From positions 1,240,001-1,304,000 of the forward strand of contig NZ_CP115184.1 in assembly GCF_029395675.1 (NCBI RefSeq): DNA of 64,000 nt, given 5' to 3'. The translations under genes and the position numbers were made by a program. Shown here one piece after another: positions 39,143 to 46,881 of this stretch (the first letter of the stretch is position 1; the number at the start of each line of letters is the position of its first letter). The notes below the pieces were generated by a model that had not been told where the DNA came from, ran no database searches, and saw only the letters and a list, made by a program, of their open reading frames with translations. This DNA comes from Janibacter cremeus. GTDB taxonomy: Bacteria > Actinomycetota > Actinomycetes > Actinomycetales > Dermatophilaceae.

Positions 39143-40021
39143 ATGTCCGCGTCCACCGCAACCGTCAGCCCCGGCGTGGTGTCCGCCCGCCGCGCCGTCC
39201 CCGCAGGCATCCCCCGGCCCGAGTACGTCGGCAGGGCCGCTCCGACCCCCTTCGCCGGGTCGGAGATCAAGGACGCCGAGACCATCGAGCGGATGCGCAC
39301 CGCAGGCCGGGTCGCCGCGGACGCGCTCGCCGAGGCCGGGCGCGCCGTCGTCCCCGGCGCGACCACCGACGAGGTGGACCGCGTCGGTCACGAGTACCTC
39401 CTGGACCACGGCGCCTACCCCTCGACGCTCGGCTACCGGGGCTTCCCGAAGTCGCTGTGCACCTCGGTCAACGAGGTCATCTGCCACGGCATCCCCGACA
39501 GCCGGCGGATCGAGGACGGCGACATCGTCAACATCGACATCACCGGCTTCATCGGTGGCGTCCACGGCGACACCAACGCCACCTTCCTCGCCGGTGACGT
39601 CGACGAGGAGTCACGCCTGCTCGTCGAGCGCACGCACGAGGCGATGATGCGCGGGATCAAGGCGGCCCTGCCGGGGCGGCAGATCAACGTCATCGGGCGG
39701 GTCATCGAGAAGTACGCGAACCGCTTCGGCTACGGGGTGGTGCGCGACTACACCGGGCACGGCATCGGCACCTCCTTCCACTCCGGGCTGGTCATCCCGC
39801 ACTACGACGCGGCTCCCTCGTACGACACCGTCATCGAGCCGGGGATGACCTTCACGATCGAGCCGATGCTCAACCTCGGGACCCCGGAGTGGACCCTGTG
39901 GGACGACGGGTGGACCGTGGTGACGAAGGACCTGTGCCGGTCCGCCCAGTTCGAGCACACCATCCTCATCACCGAGGACGGCAACGAGATCCTCACCCTC
40001 CCCGAGACGGTCGGAAGGTAG
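39143..40021 (+). CDS. map: Methionine aminopeptidase, type I
   Basis: Removes the initiator methionine from new proteins; 292 aa including an N-terminal extension of about 45 residues seen in actinobacterial long-form MAPs. Metal ligands of the pita-bread fold: Asp in [19 protein letters not shown] (two), His in [11 protein letters not shown], Glu in [10 protein letters not shown], and Glu in [10 protein letters not shown]. The ATG stands 7 nt after a TAGACT -10 (39130-39135), so a leaderless message is likely. Followed after 2 nt by ppgK. Confidence 0.95.
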   Translation: MSASTATVSPGVVSARRAVPAGIPRPEYVGRAAPTPFAGSEIKDAETIERMRTAGRVAADALAEAGRAVVPGATTDEVDRVGHEYLLDHGAYPSTLGYRGFPKSLCTSVNEVICHGIPDSRRIEDGDIVNIDITGFIGGVHGDTNATFLAGDVDEESRLLVERTHEAMMRGIKAALPGRQINVIGRVIEKYANRFGYGVVRDYTGHGIGTSFHSGLVIPHYDAAPSYDTVIEPGMTFTIEPMLNLGTPEWTLWDDGWTVVTKDLCRSAQFEHTILITEDGNEILTLPETVGR

Positions 40022-40023
40022 AC

Positions 40024-40776
40024 ATGGCCACGCACCACGCCCTGGGCATCGACATCGGCGGCTCCGGCATCAAGGGGGCCCCGGTCGACCTCGACAAGGG
40101 ACGCTTCGCCGAGGACCGACTACGGATCGCCACCCCGGAGGAGGCGACCCCCGACGCGGTCTGCGAGGTGGTCGGCCAGATCGCGGAGCACTTCTCGGTC
40201 GGCACCGACGTGCCGCTGGGCATCACGCTCCCCGCCGTGGTCGCCCACGGCGTCGTGCGCAGCGCGGCGAACATCGACCGGGCCTGGATCGACCTGGACG
40301 CCGACCGGCTCTTCAGCGAGCGACTCGGCCGGCCGGTCCACCTCGTCAACGACGCGGACGCCGCGGGAGTCGCCGAGCTCCACTACGGCGCCGCCAAGGG
40401 CCACCGGGGTCTGGTCGTGCTCACCACCCTGGGCACCGGGATCGGCACGGCGCTGATCATGGACGGGGTGCTCGTGCCCAACACCGAGCTCGGGCACCTC
40501 GAGATCGACGGCCACGACGCCGAGTCCCGCGCCGCGGAGTCGGTCCGGGACCGCGAGGGGCTGGACTGGGAGCAGTGGGCCGAGCGCCTGCAGGTGTACT
40601 ACAGCCACCTGGAGTCGCTCCTCCGACCGGACCTCATCGTCGTCGGCGGTGGGGTCAGCAAGCAGGCCGACCGCTTCCTGCCCCTGCTCGACCTGCGCAC
40701 CGAGATCGTCCCGGCGAAGTTGCGCAACAAGGCCGGAATCATCGGCGCCGCACACCTGGCCACGCGAGGAAACTGA
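40024..40776 (+). CDS. ppgK: Polyphosphate glucokinase
   Basis: Phosphorylates glucose with polyphosphate (or ATP), an actinobacterial speciality; 250 aa, ROK-like fold. Phosphate-binding [17 protein letters not shown] near the N-terminus, [20 protein letters not shown] and [16 protein letters not shown] ribosome site lies inside the end of map and only 2 nt separate the genes, so they form an operon. Confidence 0.95.
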   Translation: MATHHALGIDIGGSGIKGAPVDLDKGRFAEDRLRIATPEEATPDAVCEVVGQIAEHFSVGTDVPLGITLPAVVAHGVVRSAANIDRAWIDLDADRLFSERLGRPVHLVNDADAAGVAELHYGAAKGHRGLVVLTTLGTGIGTALIMDGVLVPNTELGHLEIDGHDAESRAAESVRDREGLDWEQWAERLQVYYSHLESLLRPDLIVVGGGVSKQADRFLPLLDLRTEIVPAKLRNKAGIIGAAHLATRGN

Positions 40777-40847
40777 CACCGGACCGTGTCCTCGATGTGT
40801 GCGGACGGGGCGGGCACCCGGTTCCCCGATGCGGCAGGGTTGGCTGC

Positions 40848-42119
40848 ATGACGAACTCCTCGGGTGCTCCGACTCGGCCCCTGGATCGACGTCTGGGCCT
40901 GCGGGACGGCGTCGCCCTGGGCCTCGCGGCGATGATCGGCGCCGGCCTGTTCAGCGCCTTCGCCCCGGCGGCTGCCAGCGCGGGCCGGTGGCTGGTCCTC
41001 GCCGTCGTCGTCGCCGCGCTCGTCGCGGCCGCCAATGCCTCCTCCATGGCACGCCTGGCCGCGCGGTACCCCGACTCGGGCGGCGCGTACGTCTACGGCC
41101 GCGAGCGGCTGGGCCTGCCGTGGGGCCACCTGGCCGGGTGGGCCTTCGTCGTGGGCAAGGTCGCCTCGTGCGCCGCGATGGCCATGACCCTCGCCGTGCA
41201 CGTCTGGCCCAACTTCGCCAAGCCGATCGCCGTCGTGGCCGTCCTGGCCGTGCTCGCCCTCAACCTGCAGGGGGTGCACCGCTCGGCCCGGGTGGCCCTC
41301 GGCATCGTCGCGTTCGCGGTGGCACTCGTGGTCACCTTCGGCGCCGTCATGCTCATCGCTCCCCCGGTCACGGTCGACACACCACCCCCGGCCGTCCCCG
41401 GCTCCGGGACTCCCCTCGGTGTCCTCCAGGGTGCCGGGTTCCTCTTCTTCGCATTCGCCGGCTACGCCCGGGTGGCGACACTCGGCGAGGAGATCACCGA
41501 CCCGCGTCGCACGATCCCCCGCGCCATCGGCATCGCGCTGGCGATCGTGCTCGCGTTGTACGTGCTCGTCGCGGTGGCGCTGACCAGCTCACTCGGGTCC
41601 GGCTGGGTGGCGGCCCGCGAGGCTCCGCTGGCCGAGGCCGCGGAGATCTCGGCCTGGCCGTGGCTGGGCCCCGCCCTGCGCGTCGCGGCCATCCTCGCGG
41701 CGGGCGGTGCGCTGCTCGCGCTCGTCCTCGGGGCGTCCCGCACCCTCATGGCGATGGCCCGGGACCGCCACCTGCCACCGGTCCTGGCCACCGTCGACGG
41801 TCCGCACCGCACACCACGCCGGGCCGAGGCCGTCATCGCCGGGCTCGTGATCGTGCTCATCGTGCTCGTGGACCTGCGCGGGGCGATCGCCTTCTCCTCC
41901 TTCCTCGTCCTGACCTACTACGCGATCGCCAATGCCAGCGCGTGGACCCTCGAGGGTCGCGCGGCCACGAAGGTCGTCCCGACCCTCGGCCTCGTGGCCT
42001 GCATCGGCATCGCCTTCCTCCTGCCGTGGCAGCCCGTGGTCGCCGGCGTGGCCGTCCTCGCGTTCGGTGCGTTCATCGGATGGGCGCGCTACACCACGCG
42101 TGAGCACCCCGACGCGTAG
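40848..42119 (+). CDS. APC-superfamily amino-acid permease
   Basis: Integral membrane transporter of 423 aa with about 12 hydrophobic segments. The first helix carries GLAAMIGAGLFSAFAPAA, the conserved unwound substrate site of APC transporters. FFAFAGYARVATLGEEITDPRRTIPRAI is the family signature in the middle. The substrate cannot be named. ATG 7 nt after CAGGGT (40835-40840), a weak -10. Its TAG stop is the start of the rnpB -10. Confidence 0.88.
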   Translation: MTNSSGAPTRPLDRRLGLRDGVALGLAAMIGAGLFSAFAPAAASAGRWLVLAVVVAALVAAANASSMARLAARYPDSGGAYVYGRERLGLPWGHLAGWAFVVGKVASCAAMAMTLAVHVWPNFAKPIAVVAVLAVLALNLQGVHRSARVALGIVAFAVALVVTFGAVMLIAPPVTVDTPPPAVPGSGTPLGVLQGAGFLFFAFAGYARVATLGEEITDPRRTIPRAIGIALAIVLALYVLVAVALTSSLGSGWVAAREAPLAEAAEISAWPWLGPALRVAAILAAGGALLALVLGASRTLMAMARDRHLPPVLATVDGPHRTPRRAEAVIAGLVIVLIVLVDLRGAIAFSSFLVLTYYAIANASAWTLEGRAATKVVPTLGLVACIGIAFLLPWQPVVAGVAVLAFGAFIGWARYTTREHPDA

Positions 42120-42122
42120 ACT
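42117..42122 (+). promoter_or_regulatory. rnpB -10 element overlapping the permease stop
   Basis: TAGACT; bases 42117-42119 are the permease TAG stop. The conserved 5' helix of RNase P RNA begins about 9 nt later, which independently supports this as the -10. No clear -35. Confidence 0.65.
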
Positions 42123-42130
42123 GCTCGACG

Positions 42131-42512
42131 GATGAGTCGGCCGGACGGCCGCGTCACCGCTGCGGCGGTGTCGAGGAAAGTCCGGGCTCCACAGGGCGTG
42201 GTGGTGGCCAACAGCCACCCGGGGCGACCCGCGGGACAGTGCCACAGAAAGCAGACCGCCTCGTCCACCTCGGTGGACGAGGTGAGGGTGAAAGGGTGGT
42301 GTAAGAGACCACCAGCGATCCGGGTGACCGGATCGGCTCGGTAAACCCCACCAGGAGCAAGTCCGGACAGTGTGCGTCCGAGGGCGGCCCGCCCGAGCAC
42401 ACGGGTAGGACGCTGGAGGTCGTCGGCAACGGCGACCCGAGATGGATGGCCGTCGCCCCGGCAACCGGTAACGGTGCCGGGGAACAGAACCCGGCTTACA
42501 GGCCGACTCATC
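42131..42512 (+). ncRNA. rnpB: RNase P RNA, bacterial type A
   Basis: Catalytic RNA that trims tRNA 5' ends, about 382 nt. The P1 helix is perfect: ATGAGTCGGCC (42132-42142) with GGCCGACTCAT (42501-42511). Hallmark conserved segments follow in order: GAGGAAAGTCCGGGCTCC near the 5' end, ACAGTGCCACAGAAA, GTGAGGGTGAAAGGGTG, GTAAACCCCACCAGGAGCAA, and AACAGAACCCGGCTTACAG at the 3' end. The last 20 nt are part of a 26-bp direct repeat, the edge of an integrated element. Confidence 0.96.
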
Positions 42513-42517
42513 CACCC
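42492..42517 (+). repeat. Left attachment-like repeat inside the rnpB 3' end
   Basis: CGGCTTACAGGCCGACTCAT followed by CCACCC, identical over 26 bp to 43784-43809. The repeat restores a complete rnpB end on the left, as tRNA and tmRNA attachment sites do for integrative elements. Confidence 0.85.
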
Positions 42518-42519
42518 AC

Positions 42520-42935
42520 TCCCCGAGGGGCCGCCTGAGCGCGCCGTGAGCACCAGCCCCCAACGGCCCGGGTGAGTGGTGCTCGAGGTGCTCGGTCTGG
42601 ACCCGCGCGGTCGACTCCGCCAGCGGTACCCGCCGACGCGACCCGGGACGCTTCAACGGTCCCCACACGAGCCTGTCCCGCGTCGAACCCTCGGCCAGCT
42701 GCCGGTCCACGACGAGCCCACCGCCCTGGACGCGGTCGAGCGTCAGTGCCCGCAGTTCCCCCGGGCGCAGTCCGGACCCGCGCCGAGCCACACGATCGCC
42801 CGCAGCGGCGCCGGCACTGCGTCGGCGATCTGCGCGACCTCATCGACCATCAACGGCGTGACCGCGACGTCGTCGGCACGGGGCATCGCGATCCGCCGGC
42901 ACGGGGTCACCGGAATCAGCCGGAGCCCGAGCCCT
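42520..42935 (-). pseudogene. Tyrosine-recombinase (integrase) fragment, frameshifted and truncated
   Basis: On the minus strand one frame reads TPCRRIAMPRADDVAVTPLM and continues to RAIVWLGAG. A single-base shift near 42780 then opens the next frame with SGLRPGELRALTLDRV and RRRVPLAES. GLRPGELRAL holds the first catalytic arginine of tyrosine recombinases. A second shift near 42560 (LVLTARSGGP) precedes the rnpB repeat. The HxxR and tyrosine motifs are absent, so it cannot be active. It lies against the left repeat, the usual place for an integrase. Confidence 0.75.
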
Positions 42936-42948
42936 CCTGAAAGCGTGG

Positions 42949-43464
42949 TTATCGGCTCGTCGCCAATTCTGAGATGACGTGACGTAAATGCGTTGCGCGC
43001 GCCACTTCCTCCCCCTCATACGCGGCACCGCCAACCGACGGGTCGTCGGTAGCGACGTGTAGTTCCCCAACCAGAAGCCACAGGGCGAGCAGCGCAACGC
43101 GCAGGTCACCGTGCTGATGAGCGCGGATCAGCAGAGCCTCCAGACAAGGCGCAGTGGTGCAAACGATGGCTATGGGGTCGGACGGCGTTCGTTCGTCGCG
43201 CTGCTCGACGCGCTGGGCACGCGCTTGGCCAATCGCTCGGCCCAGCTCAGCCAACGGGAGAGCGCCGGCGCGCTCCTGCGACGTCAAGATGGACCACGCC
43301 GGCACTGCATACTCGGAGAAGCGGGCTGGCAACGGCAGGGATACGCCTGAGCAGTACTGGCAGGCCCGGTAGTCGTCCAGGATCACCTCTGGGGCTGAGT
43401 CGCCGGCACTGACATTCAGCCGGCGGCAGGACGAGCACCACCCGAGAAGCTTGTCGTTCCCCAT
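42949..43464 (-). CDS. Unknown zinc-ribbon protein carried by the element
   Basis: 171 aa, no known family recognised. A four-cysteine zinc-ribbon pattern opens the protein: Cys10-x2-Cys13 and Cys35-x2-Cys38. The middle (LPLAELGRAIGQARAQRVEQRDE) is a charged helix and the rest a hydrophobic helical region (ALLIRAHQHGDLRVALLALWLLVGELHV). The frame is intact although the neighbouring integrase is broken. Codon use is less GC-rich than that of nearby genes. A TAAATT -10 ends 6 nt before the ATG, so it has its own leaderless promoter with an operator-like palindrome behind it. Confidence 0.6.
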   Translation of the reverse strand: MGNDKLLGWCSSCRRLNVSAGDSAPEVILDDYRACQYCSGVSLPLPARFSEYAVPAWSILTSQERAGALPLAELGRAIGQARAQRVEQRDERTPSDPIAIVCTTAPCLEALLIRAHQHGDLRVALLALWLLVGELHVATDDPSVGGAAYEGEEVARATHLRHVISELATSR

Positions 43465-43470
43465 GGCGGA

Positions 43471-43497
43471 AATTTACCGGGGACGCAAAGTTTTGCG
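43471..43497 (-). promoter_or_regulatory. Promoter and palindromic operator of the zinc-ribbon gene
   Basis: Minus strand -10 TAAATT (43476-43471), 6 nt before the ATG at 43464. Eight bases further upstream lies a perfect palindrome CGCAAA-GT-TTTGCG (43484-43497), covering the -35 region. Its place suggests repression by a dimeric regulator; none is encoded in the element. Confidence 0.5.
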
Positions 43498-43506
43498 CAG
43501 AGCCGG

Positions 43507-43716
43507 TTAGTTCCTGAGACAGTCGTTGAGCGTTCCTCTACTCGCCTTGATGCTCACACGACCCCGAGCCATTGTGATCCCAGGGCCGCGAGGCATGCGA
43601 CAAGGGCGATCACCAGAGGCCAAGTTGAAGATTTGACGTCTTTCATAGCCAGCCACCTTGCACCACATCTCGCCTGCTCGCTCGACGAGGACGGCCAAGG
43701 CCTCGATCAGCGCCAT
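43507..43716 (-). CDS. Small open frame in the element, doubtful gene
   Basis: 69 codons from ATG 43716. The product is basic with no recognised motif (MWCKVAGYERRQIF, MARGRVSIKASRG). The ribosome site is weak (GAGAG). It may be a decayed cargo gene or chance. It is listed because nothing else explains 43498-43783. Confidence 0.25.
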   Translation of the reverse strand: MALIEALAVLVERAGEMWCKVAGYERRQIFNLASGDRPCRMPRGPGITMARGRVSIKASRGTLNDCLRN

Positions 43717-43783
43717 CTCTCACGGCCCAGTCACGGCACGACGACGCCTCTATGGGCCTCTATCGGAGCGGGCCATCGGAGTA

Positions 43784-43809
43784 CGGCTTACAGGCCGACT
43801 CATCCACCC
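43784..43809 (+). repeat. Right attachment-like repeat
   Basis: Second copy of the 26-bp rnpB 3'-end sequence, 1292 bp from the first, in direct orientation. It carries no rest of rnpB, which fits a reconstituted attachment site at the far end of an element. Confidence 0.85.
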
Positions 43810-43839
43810 CCCTTCGCCGCGCGTGTCGTCGGGACGGCC

Positions 43840-44421
43840 TCAGAGCCAGCCGAGGCCCTCGGCGACGAGGACGAGGCCGAAGAGGGCGAAGGCGGCCGCG
43901 GCGCCGTAGGTGATGACCTTCTCGGGGAGCTTGCGTCCGAGGACCGCACCGACCGCGATCGCCAGGGCGTCGGCGGCGACCATGCCGATCGTGGAGCCGA
44001 TCCAGGTGCCGAACCAGTCCTCGCGCACGGCGAGCGTGATCGTGGCGAGCATCGTCTTGTCGCCGAGCTCGGCGAGGAAGAAGGCCGCGCCGACGGCGAG
44101 CAGCGCGGAGCCGGTGGCCTTCCTGGCCTTCTGCTCCTCCTCCTCGGTCAGCTCGTCGCCGCGCAGGGTCCACACCGCGAAGCCGAGGAAGGCGATGCCC
44201 GCGCCCACGGCGATCGGCCCCTGGTACTTCTCGAAGCTCGCGCCGATGAAGTACCCGATGCCCACCGACGCGAGGTGCACGAGCAGCGTCGCGACCGTGA
44301 TGCCGAGGATGACGTCGCGGGCCCGGTACCGGGTGGCGAAGGTCATCGCCATCAGCTGGCTCTTGTCGCCGAGCTCGGCGACGAAGATGACCACGGTGCT
44401 GAGCACCAGTGCTTCGAACAT
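43840..44421 (-). CDS. GDT1/TMEM165-family manganese exporter
   Basis: 193 aa, six membrane helices in two similar halves. Each half carries the family motif: ELGDKS at residues 16-21 and ELGDKT at about 117-122. Between them is a charged loop (GDELTEEEEQKARKATG). Family members export Mn or exchange Ca/Mn for protons. The yybP-ykoY Mn riboswitch and its terminator directly upstream support a Mn-efflux role. ATG start, with the GAGGAG ribosome site buried in the terminator stem. Confidence 0.92.
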   Translation of the reverse strand: MFEALVLSTVVIFVAELGDKSQLMAMTFATRYRARDVILGITVATLLVHLASVGIGYFIGASFEKYQGPIAVGAGIAFLGFAVWTLRGDELTEEEEQKARKATGSALLAVGAAFFLAELGDKTMLATITLAVREDWFGTWIGSTIGMVAADALAIAVGAVLGRKLPEKVITYGAAAAFALFGLVLVAEGLGWL

Positions 44422-44422
44422 G

Positions 44423-44452
44423 AAAAAACTCCTCGTCTGCCCGGACGAGGAG
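44423..44452 (-). terminator. Riboswitch-controlled terminator that also hides the ribosome site
   Basis: Minus strand: 9-bp stem CTCCTCGTC/GACGAGGAG with a 6-nt loop, followed by six T residues, ending just before the ATG at 44421. The 3' arm contains GAGGAG at ribosome-binding distance. The hairpin would therefore both stop transcription and mask translation unless the riboswitch prevents it. Confidence 0.85.
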
Positions 44453-44498
44453 CCGTGTCACGACGAGCCTCGACCGGGTCGTCGCATGACTGACCGGT

Positions 44499-44602
44499 CG
44501 AAAGTCTCGTCCGCCAGCCGGGCTGGCCCGATGTGCCGGACCCATGACCTGTCGGTCCGGGGTCAGTGTGTCGACACACCTGTTGGGGACTACTCCCTTT
44601 CG
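44499..44602 (-). ncRNA. yybP-ykoY (Mn2+) riboswitch
   Basis: Minus-strand leader of the Mn exporter. Closing stem CGAAAG (44602-44597) with CTTTCG (44504-44499); the hallmark GGGAGTAG right after the first strand, and ACGAGA just before the last strand. These are the conserved parts of the two stacked legs of the yybP-ykoY aptamer, which senses Mn. Two further helices lie between (GTGTGTCGACACAC; CCGGACC...GGTCCGG). Gene and aptamer agree in function. Confidence 0.87.
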
Positions 44603-44637
44603 AGCGCTCACCCTAACCCATGGCGAAGGGGGTGGGC

Positions 44638-46089
44638 TCACACGACCGCGAAGCTCGCCTTGCCCCGCGCGTGGTCGACCGCGGTCAGGCGCACCGTGAC
44701 CTTGTCGCCGAGATCGGCCCTCCCGCTCGCCCTGCCCATGACGGGCGGGTCGATCACCTGGATCTCCATCTCGCCCTCCCCCTGCGGGACGTCGATGACG
44801 ACGGCCGTGAAGGTCTGGTCCACCCGGTCGGCGAGCGTGGCCGCCTCGATCGCGTCCATGGCTCCCCGCTCCACGCCACCGACGAGCCGCTCGGAGGACT
44901 CCATCAGCTCCGGCAGGCTCGGCAGCGCCTGACGCACCCAGGTCGGCACCTCCTCACCGGCGCTCACGGCGGCGCACAGGGCCAGGCCGAACCGGTCGAC
45001 GAGGCGGCGCAGTGGCGCCGTGACGTGGGCGTACGGGGCGGCGATCGCGGCCTGCTCGACCAGCTCGGGCACGCCCCCGTCGAAGACGGTGTACCCGGCC
45101 CCGCGGAAGGGCACGGTCGACTCGTGGATCAGCGCGAGGTGGCGCGCGTTGCTCCCGTCGAGCGAGCGCAGCAGGTCCCCGTGGGTCTGCTCCGCCGGCC
45201 ACGGCACCTGCAGGGCGGAGGCGATCTGGCGCAGCTGACGCAGCGCGTCGTCGCCGGGCTCGGGCATCGTGCGCAGGATGCCGACGTCCGCGTGCAGCAT
45301 CATCTCGGCGGCGACCATGCCGGTGAGCAGCGAGATCTGGGCGTTCCAGTCCTCGGCGCGCAGCAACGGGCGCAGTCGCAGCCGGAAGCCGCCGTCGACC
45401 TGCTCGACCTCCTGGTCGGGCATCGGCAGCGAGGCGCCGCCCCGCTCCTGCTCGAGCGCGATGCGCTTGTCACCGATCTCCTGCAGGAGGGCGAGCCGCT
45501 CGTCGTCGGTACCCGCGTCGATGCTCGCCTGCACCTCGGCGTACTCGAGCCGCTCGACGCTGCGCACCATCGCGGGGTAGACCTCGGCGGCGGTGTGCTC
45601 GCCCAGGGCATCGAGGCGGATGTCCCACACGTACGCCGGGCGGACCTCATCGGGCAGCAGGCTCGCGGCGCCCTCGCTGAGCACCGGTGGGTGCAGCGGC
45701 GTGCGCCTGTCGGGCGCGTAGATGGTCTGGCCGCGGCGGCGGGCCTCGGCGTCGATGGCCCCACCCGGCTCGACGAAGGACTCCAGGTGGGCGATCGCGT
45801 AGCGCACGCGGTACCCGTCGCCGTCGCGGGAGAGGTGCATCGCCTGGTCGAGGTCCATGGACCCGGGTGGGTCGATGGTGAGGAAGGGGAGGGCGGTCTC
45901 GTCCCGCTCCGGCAGCGAGAGTGGTTGCGCCGCAACGCGCTCGGCCTCGGCGAGCACCTCGGCCGGGAAGTCCTCCGGCACCTCGAGCTCGGCCCGGATC
46001 TCGTCGAGCCGCGAGCGCAGCCCGGCGGCGTCGACGACCTCTCCGGTCGCGGGGTCCGTGGGTCGGAGGAGGCCGATGCGCTGTCCCAT
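44638..46089 (-). CDS. RNB-domain (RNase II/R-family) exoribonuclease
   Basis: 483 aa. The RNB catalytic domain occupies about residues 50-390: active-site carboxylates in TIDPPGSMDLDQAM, then YAIAHLESFVEPGGAIDAEARRRG, PLHPPVLSEGAASLLPDEVRPA, and APYAHVTAPLRRLVDRFG. A short S1-like beta tail ends the protein; no N-terminal cold-shock domains, so it is shorter than RNase R. Degrades RNA 3' to 5'. The ATG is 7 nt after TAGGGT (46102-46097). Confidence 0.9.
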   Translation of the reverse strand: MGQRIGLLRPTDPATGEVVDAAGLRSRLDEIRAELEVPEDFPAEVLAEAERVAAQPLSLPERDETALPFLTIDPPGSMDLDQAMHLSRDGDGYRVRYAIAHLESFVEPGGAIDAEARRRGQTIYAPDRRTPLHPPVLSEGAASLLPDEVRPAYVWDIRLDALGEHTAAEVYPAMVRSVERLEYAEVQASIDAGTDDERLALLQEIGDKRIALEQERGGASLPMPDQEVEQVDGGFRLRLRPLLRAEDWNAQISLLTGMVAAEMMLHADVGILRTMPEPGDDALRQLRQIASALQVPWPAEQTHGDLLRSLDGSNARHLALIHESTVPFRGAGYTVFDGGVPELVEQAAIAAPYAHVTAPLRRLVDRFGLALCAAVSAGEEVPTWVRQALPSLPELMESSERLVGGVERGAMDAIEAATLADRVDQTFTAVVIDVPQGEGEMEIQVIDPPVMGRASGRADLGDKVTVRLTAVDHARGKASFAVV

Positions 46090-46125
46090 GCTGGACACCC
46101 TAGGCGTACCCCGTAGGGTTCCGGC
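46090..46125. promoter_or_regulatory. 36-bp divergent promoter region, RNB and yaaA
   Basis: Two back-to-back -10 hexamers, both TAGGGT: 46102-46097 (minus) and 46114-46119 (plus), 7 and 6 nt before the start codons. CTGGAC (46091-46096) could be the yaaA -35 and lies next to the other gene's ATG. Both messages would be leaderless and the polymerases could exclude each other. Confidence 0.6.
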
Positions 46126-46872
46126 GTGCTCGTGCTGCTGCCACCTTCGGAGTCCAAGACCGGTCGTGCGCGGGGGAAGACCCTCGACCTCGGCTCGCTG
46201 TCCTTCCCCGCCCTGACGCCGGCCAGGGAGCGTGTGCTCGCGGCCCTCGCGGAGGTCAGCGCCCGCGCGGACGCCCACGAGGTGCTCGGCGTCAGCACCA
46301 ACCTCGTCACGGAGGTGGCCCGCAACACCGCCCTCATGACCACACCGGCGCCACCGGCGTCGCACGTCTACAGCGGCGTCCTCTACGACGCCCTCGACCT
46401 CGCGAGCCTCTCCCCCGGCGCCAAGCGCCGGGCCGGCCGGTGGCTCGTCATCGTCTCGGCGCTCTTCGGTGCGGTCCGTCCGGGCGACCGCATCCCGCCC
46501 TACCGGCTCTCGATGGCGGTGAACCTCCCCGGTGTCGGGCCGCTGGCCGCGCACTGGCGCGAGGTCCTCGACGCGGAGCTGACCGCCGCGGCCGGGACCG
46601 GCCTGGTCGTCGACTGCCGCTCCAGCACCTACGCCGCGGCGTGGCAGCCCTCCGGTGGGACGGCGACGCGGTGGGTCCACGTCACCGTCCCGGGAGCGAC
46701 GCACATGGCCAAGCACACGCGCGGCCTCGTCGCCCGCCACCTGCTCGGGGTCGACCGCGAGCCGAGGACCCCGCAGGCGCTCGTGGCGGCGCTCGAGCCG
46801 GCCTTCGAGGTCGAGCTGTCCGGCCCGGCGAAGGGGGCCGGCCCCCTTCGCCTCGCCGTCACCGCGCGGTAG
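46126..46872 (+). CDS. yaaA: YaaA-family peroxide stress protein
   Basis: 248 aa, UPF0246/DUF328. Signature LLPPSESKT at the N-terminus, then VYSGVLYDALD, SALFGAVRPGDRIPPYRLSM and VDCRSSTYAAAW. In E. coli YaaA limits free iron during peroxide stress, and the fold binds DNA. The GTG at 46126 is chosen because a TAGGGT -10 ends 6 nt before. The last 15 codons contain a 26-bp palindrome that probably ends transcription. Confidence 0.9.
   Translation: MLVLLPPSESKTGRARGKTLDLGSLSFPALTPARERVLAALAEVSARADAHEVLGVSTNLVTEVARNTALMTTPAPPASHVYSGVLYDALDLASLSPGAKRRAGRWLVIVSALFGAVRPGDRIPPYRLSMAVNLPGVGPLAAHWREVLDAELTAAAGTGLVVDCRSSTYAAAWQPSGGTATRWVHVTVPGATHMAKHTRGLVARHLLGVDREPRTPQALVAALEPAFEVELSGPAKGAGPLRLAVTAR
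46827..46852. terminator. Perfect palindrome in the yaaA 3' end
   Basis: Two 13-bp arms, GGCGAAGGGGGCC and its exact complement, with no spacer, inside the last codons of yaaA and 30 bp from the convergent metZ stop. Likely a bidirectional terminator. The arms are opposed copies of the frequent octamer GAAGGGGG. Confidence 0.6.
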
Positions 46873-46881
46873 CTCCCGGGC

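Larger units (their letters stand above)
42492..43809. mobile_element. Degraded integrative element at the rnpB 3' end
   Basis: About 1.3 kb bounded by a perfect 26-bp direct repeat of the rnpB terminus. Next to the left repeat is a broken tyrosine recombinase; beyond it are a zinc-ribbon gene and a small open frame. The 43000-43780 part has visibly more A and T than the flanking genes. Repeat, integrase remnant and composition together indicate a site-specific integration at rnpB followed by decay or deletion. Confidence 0.75.
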
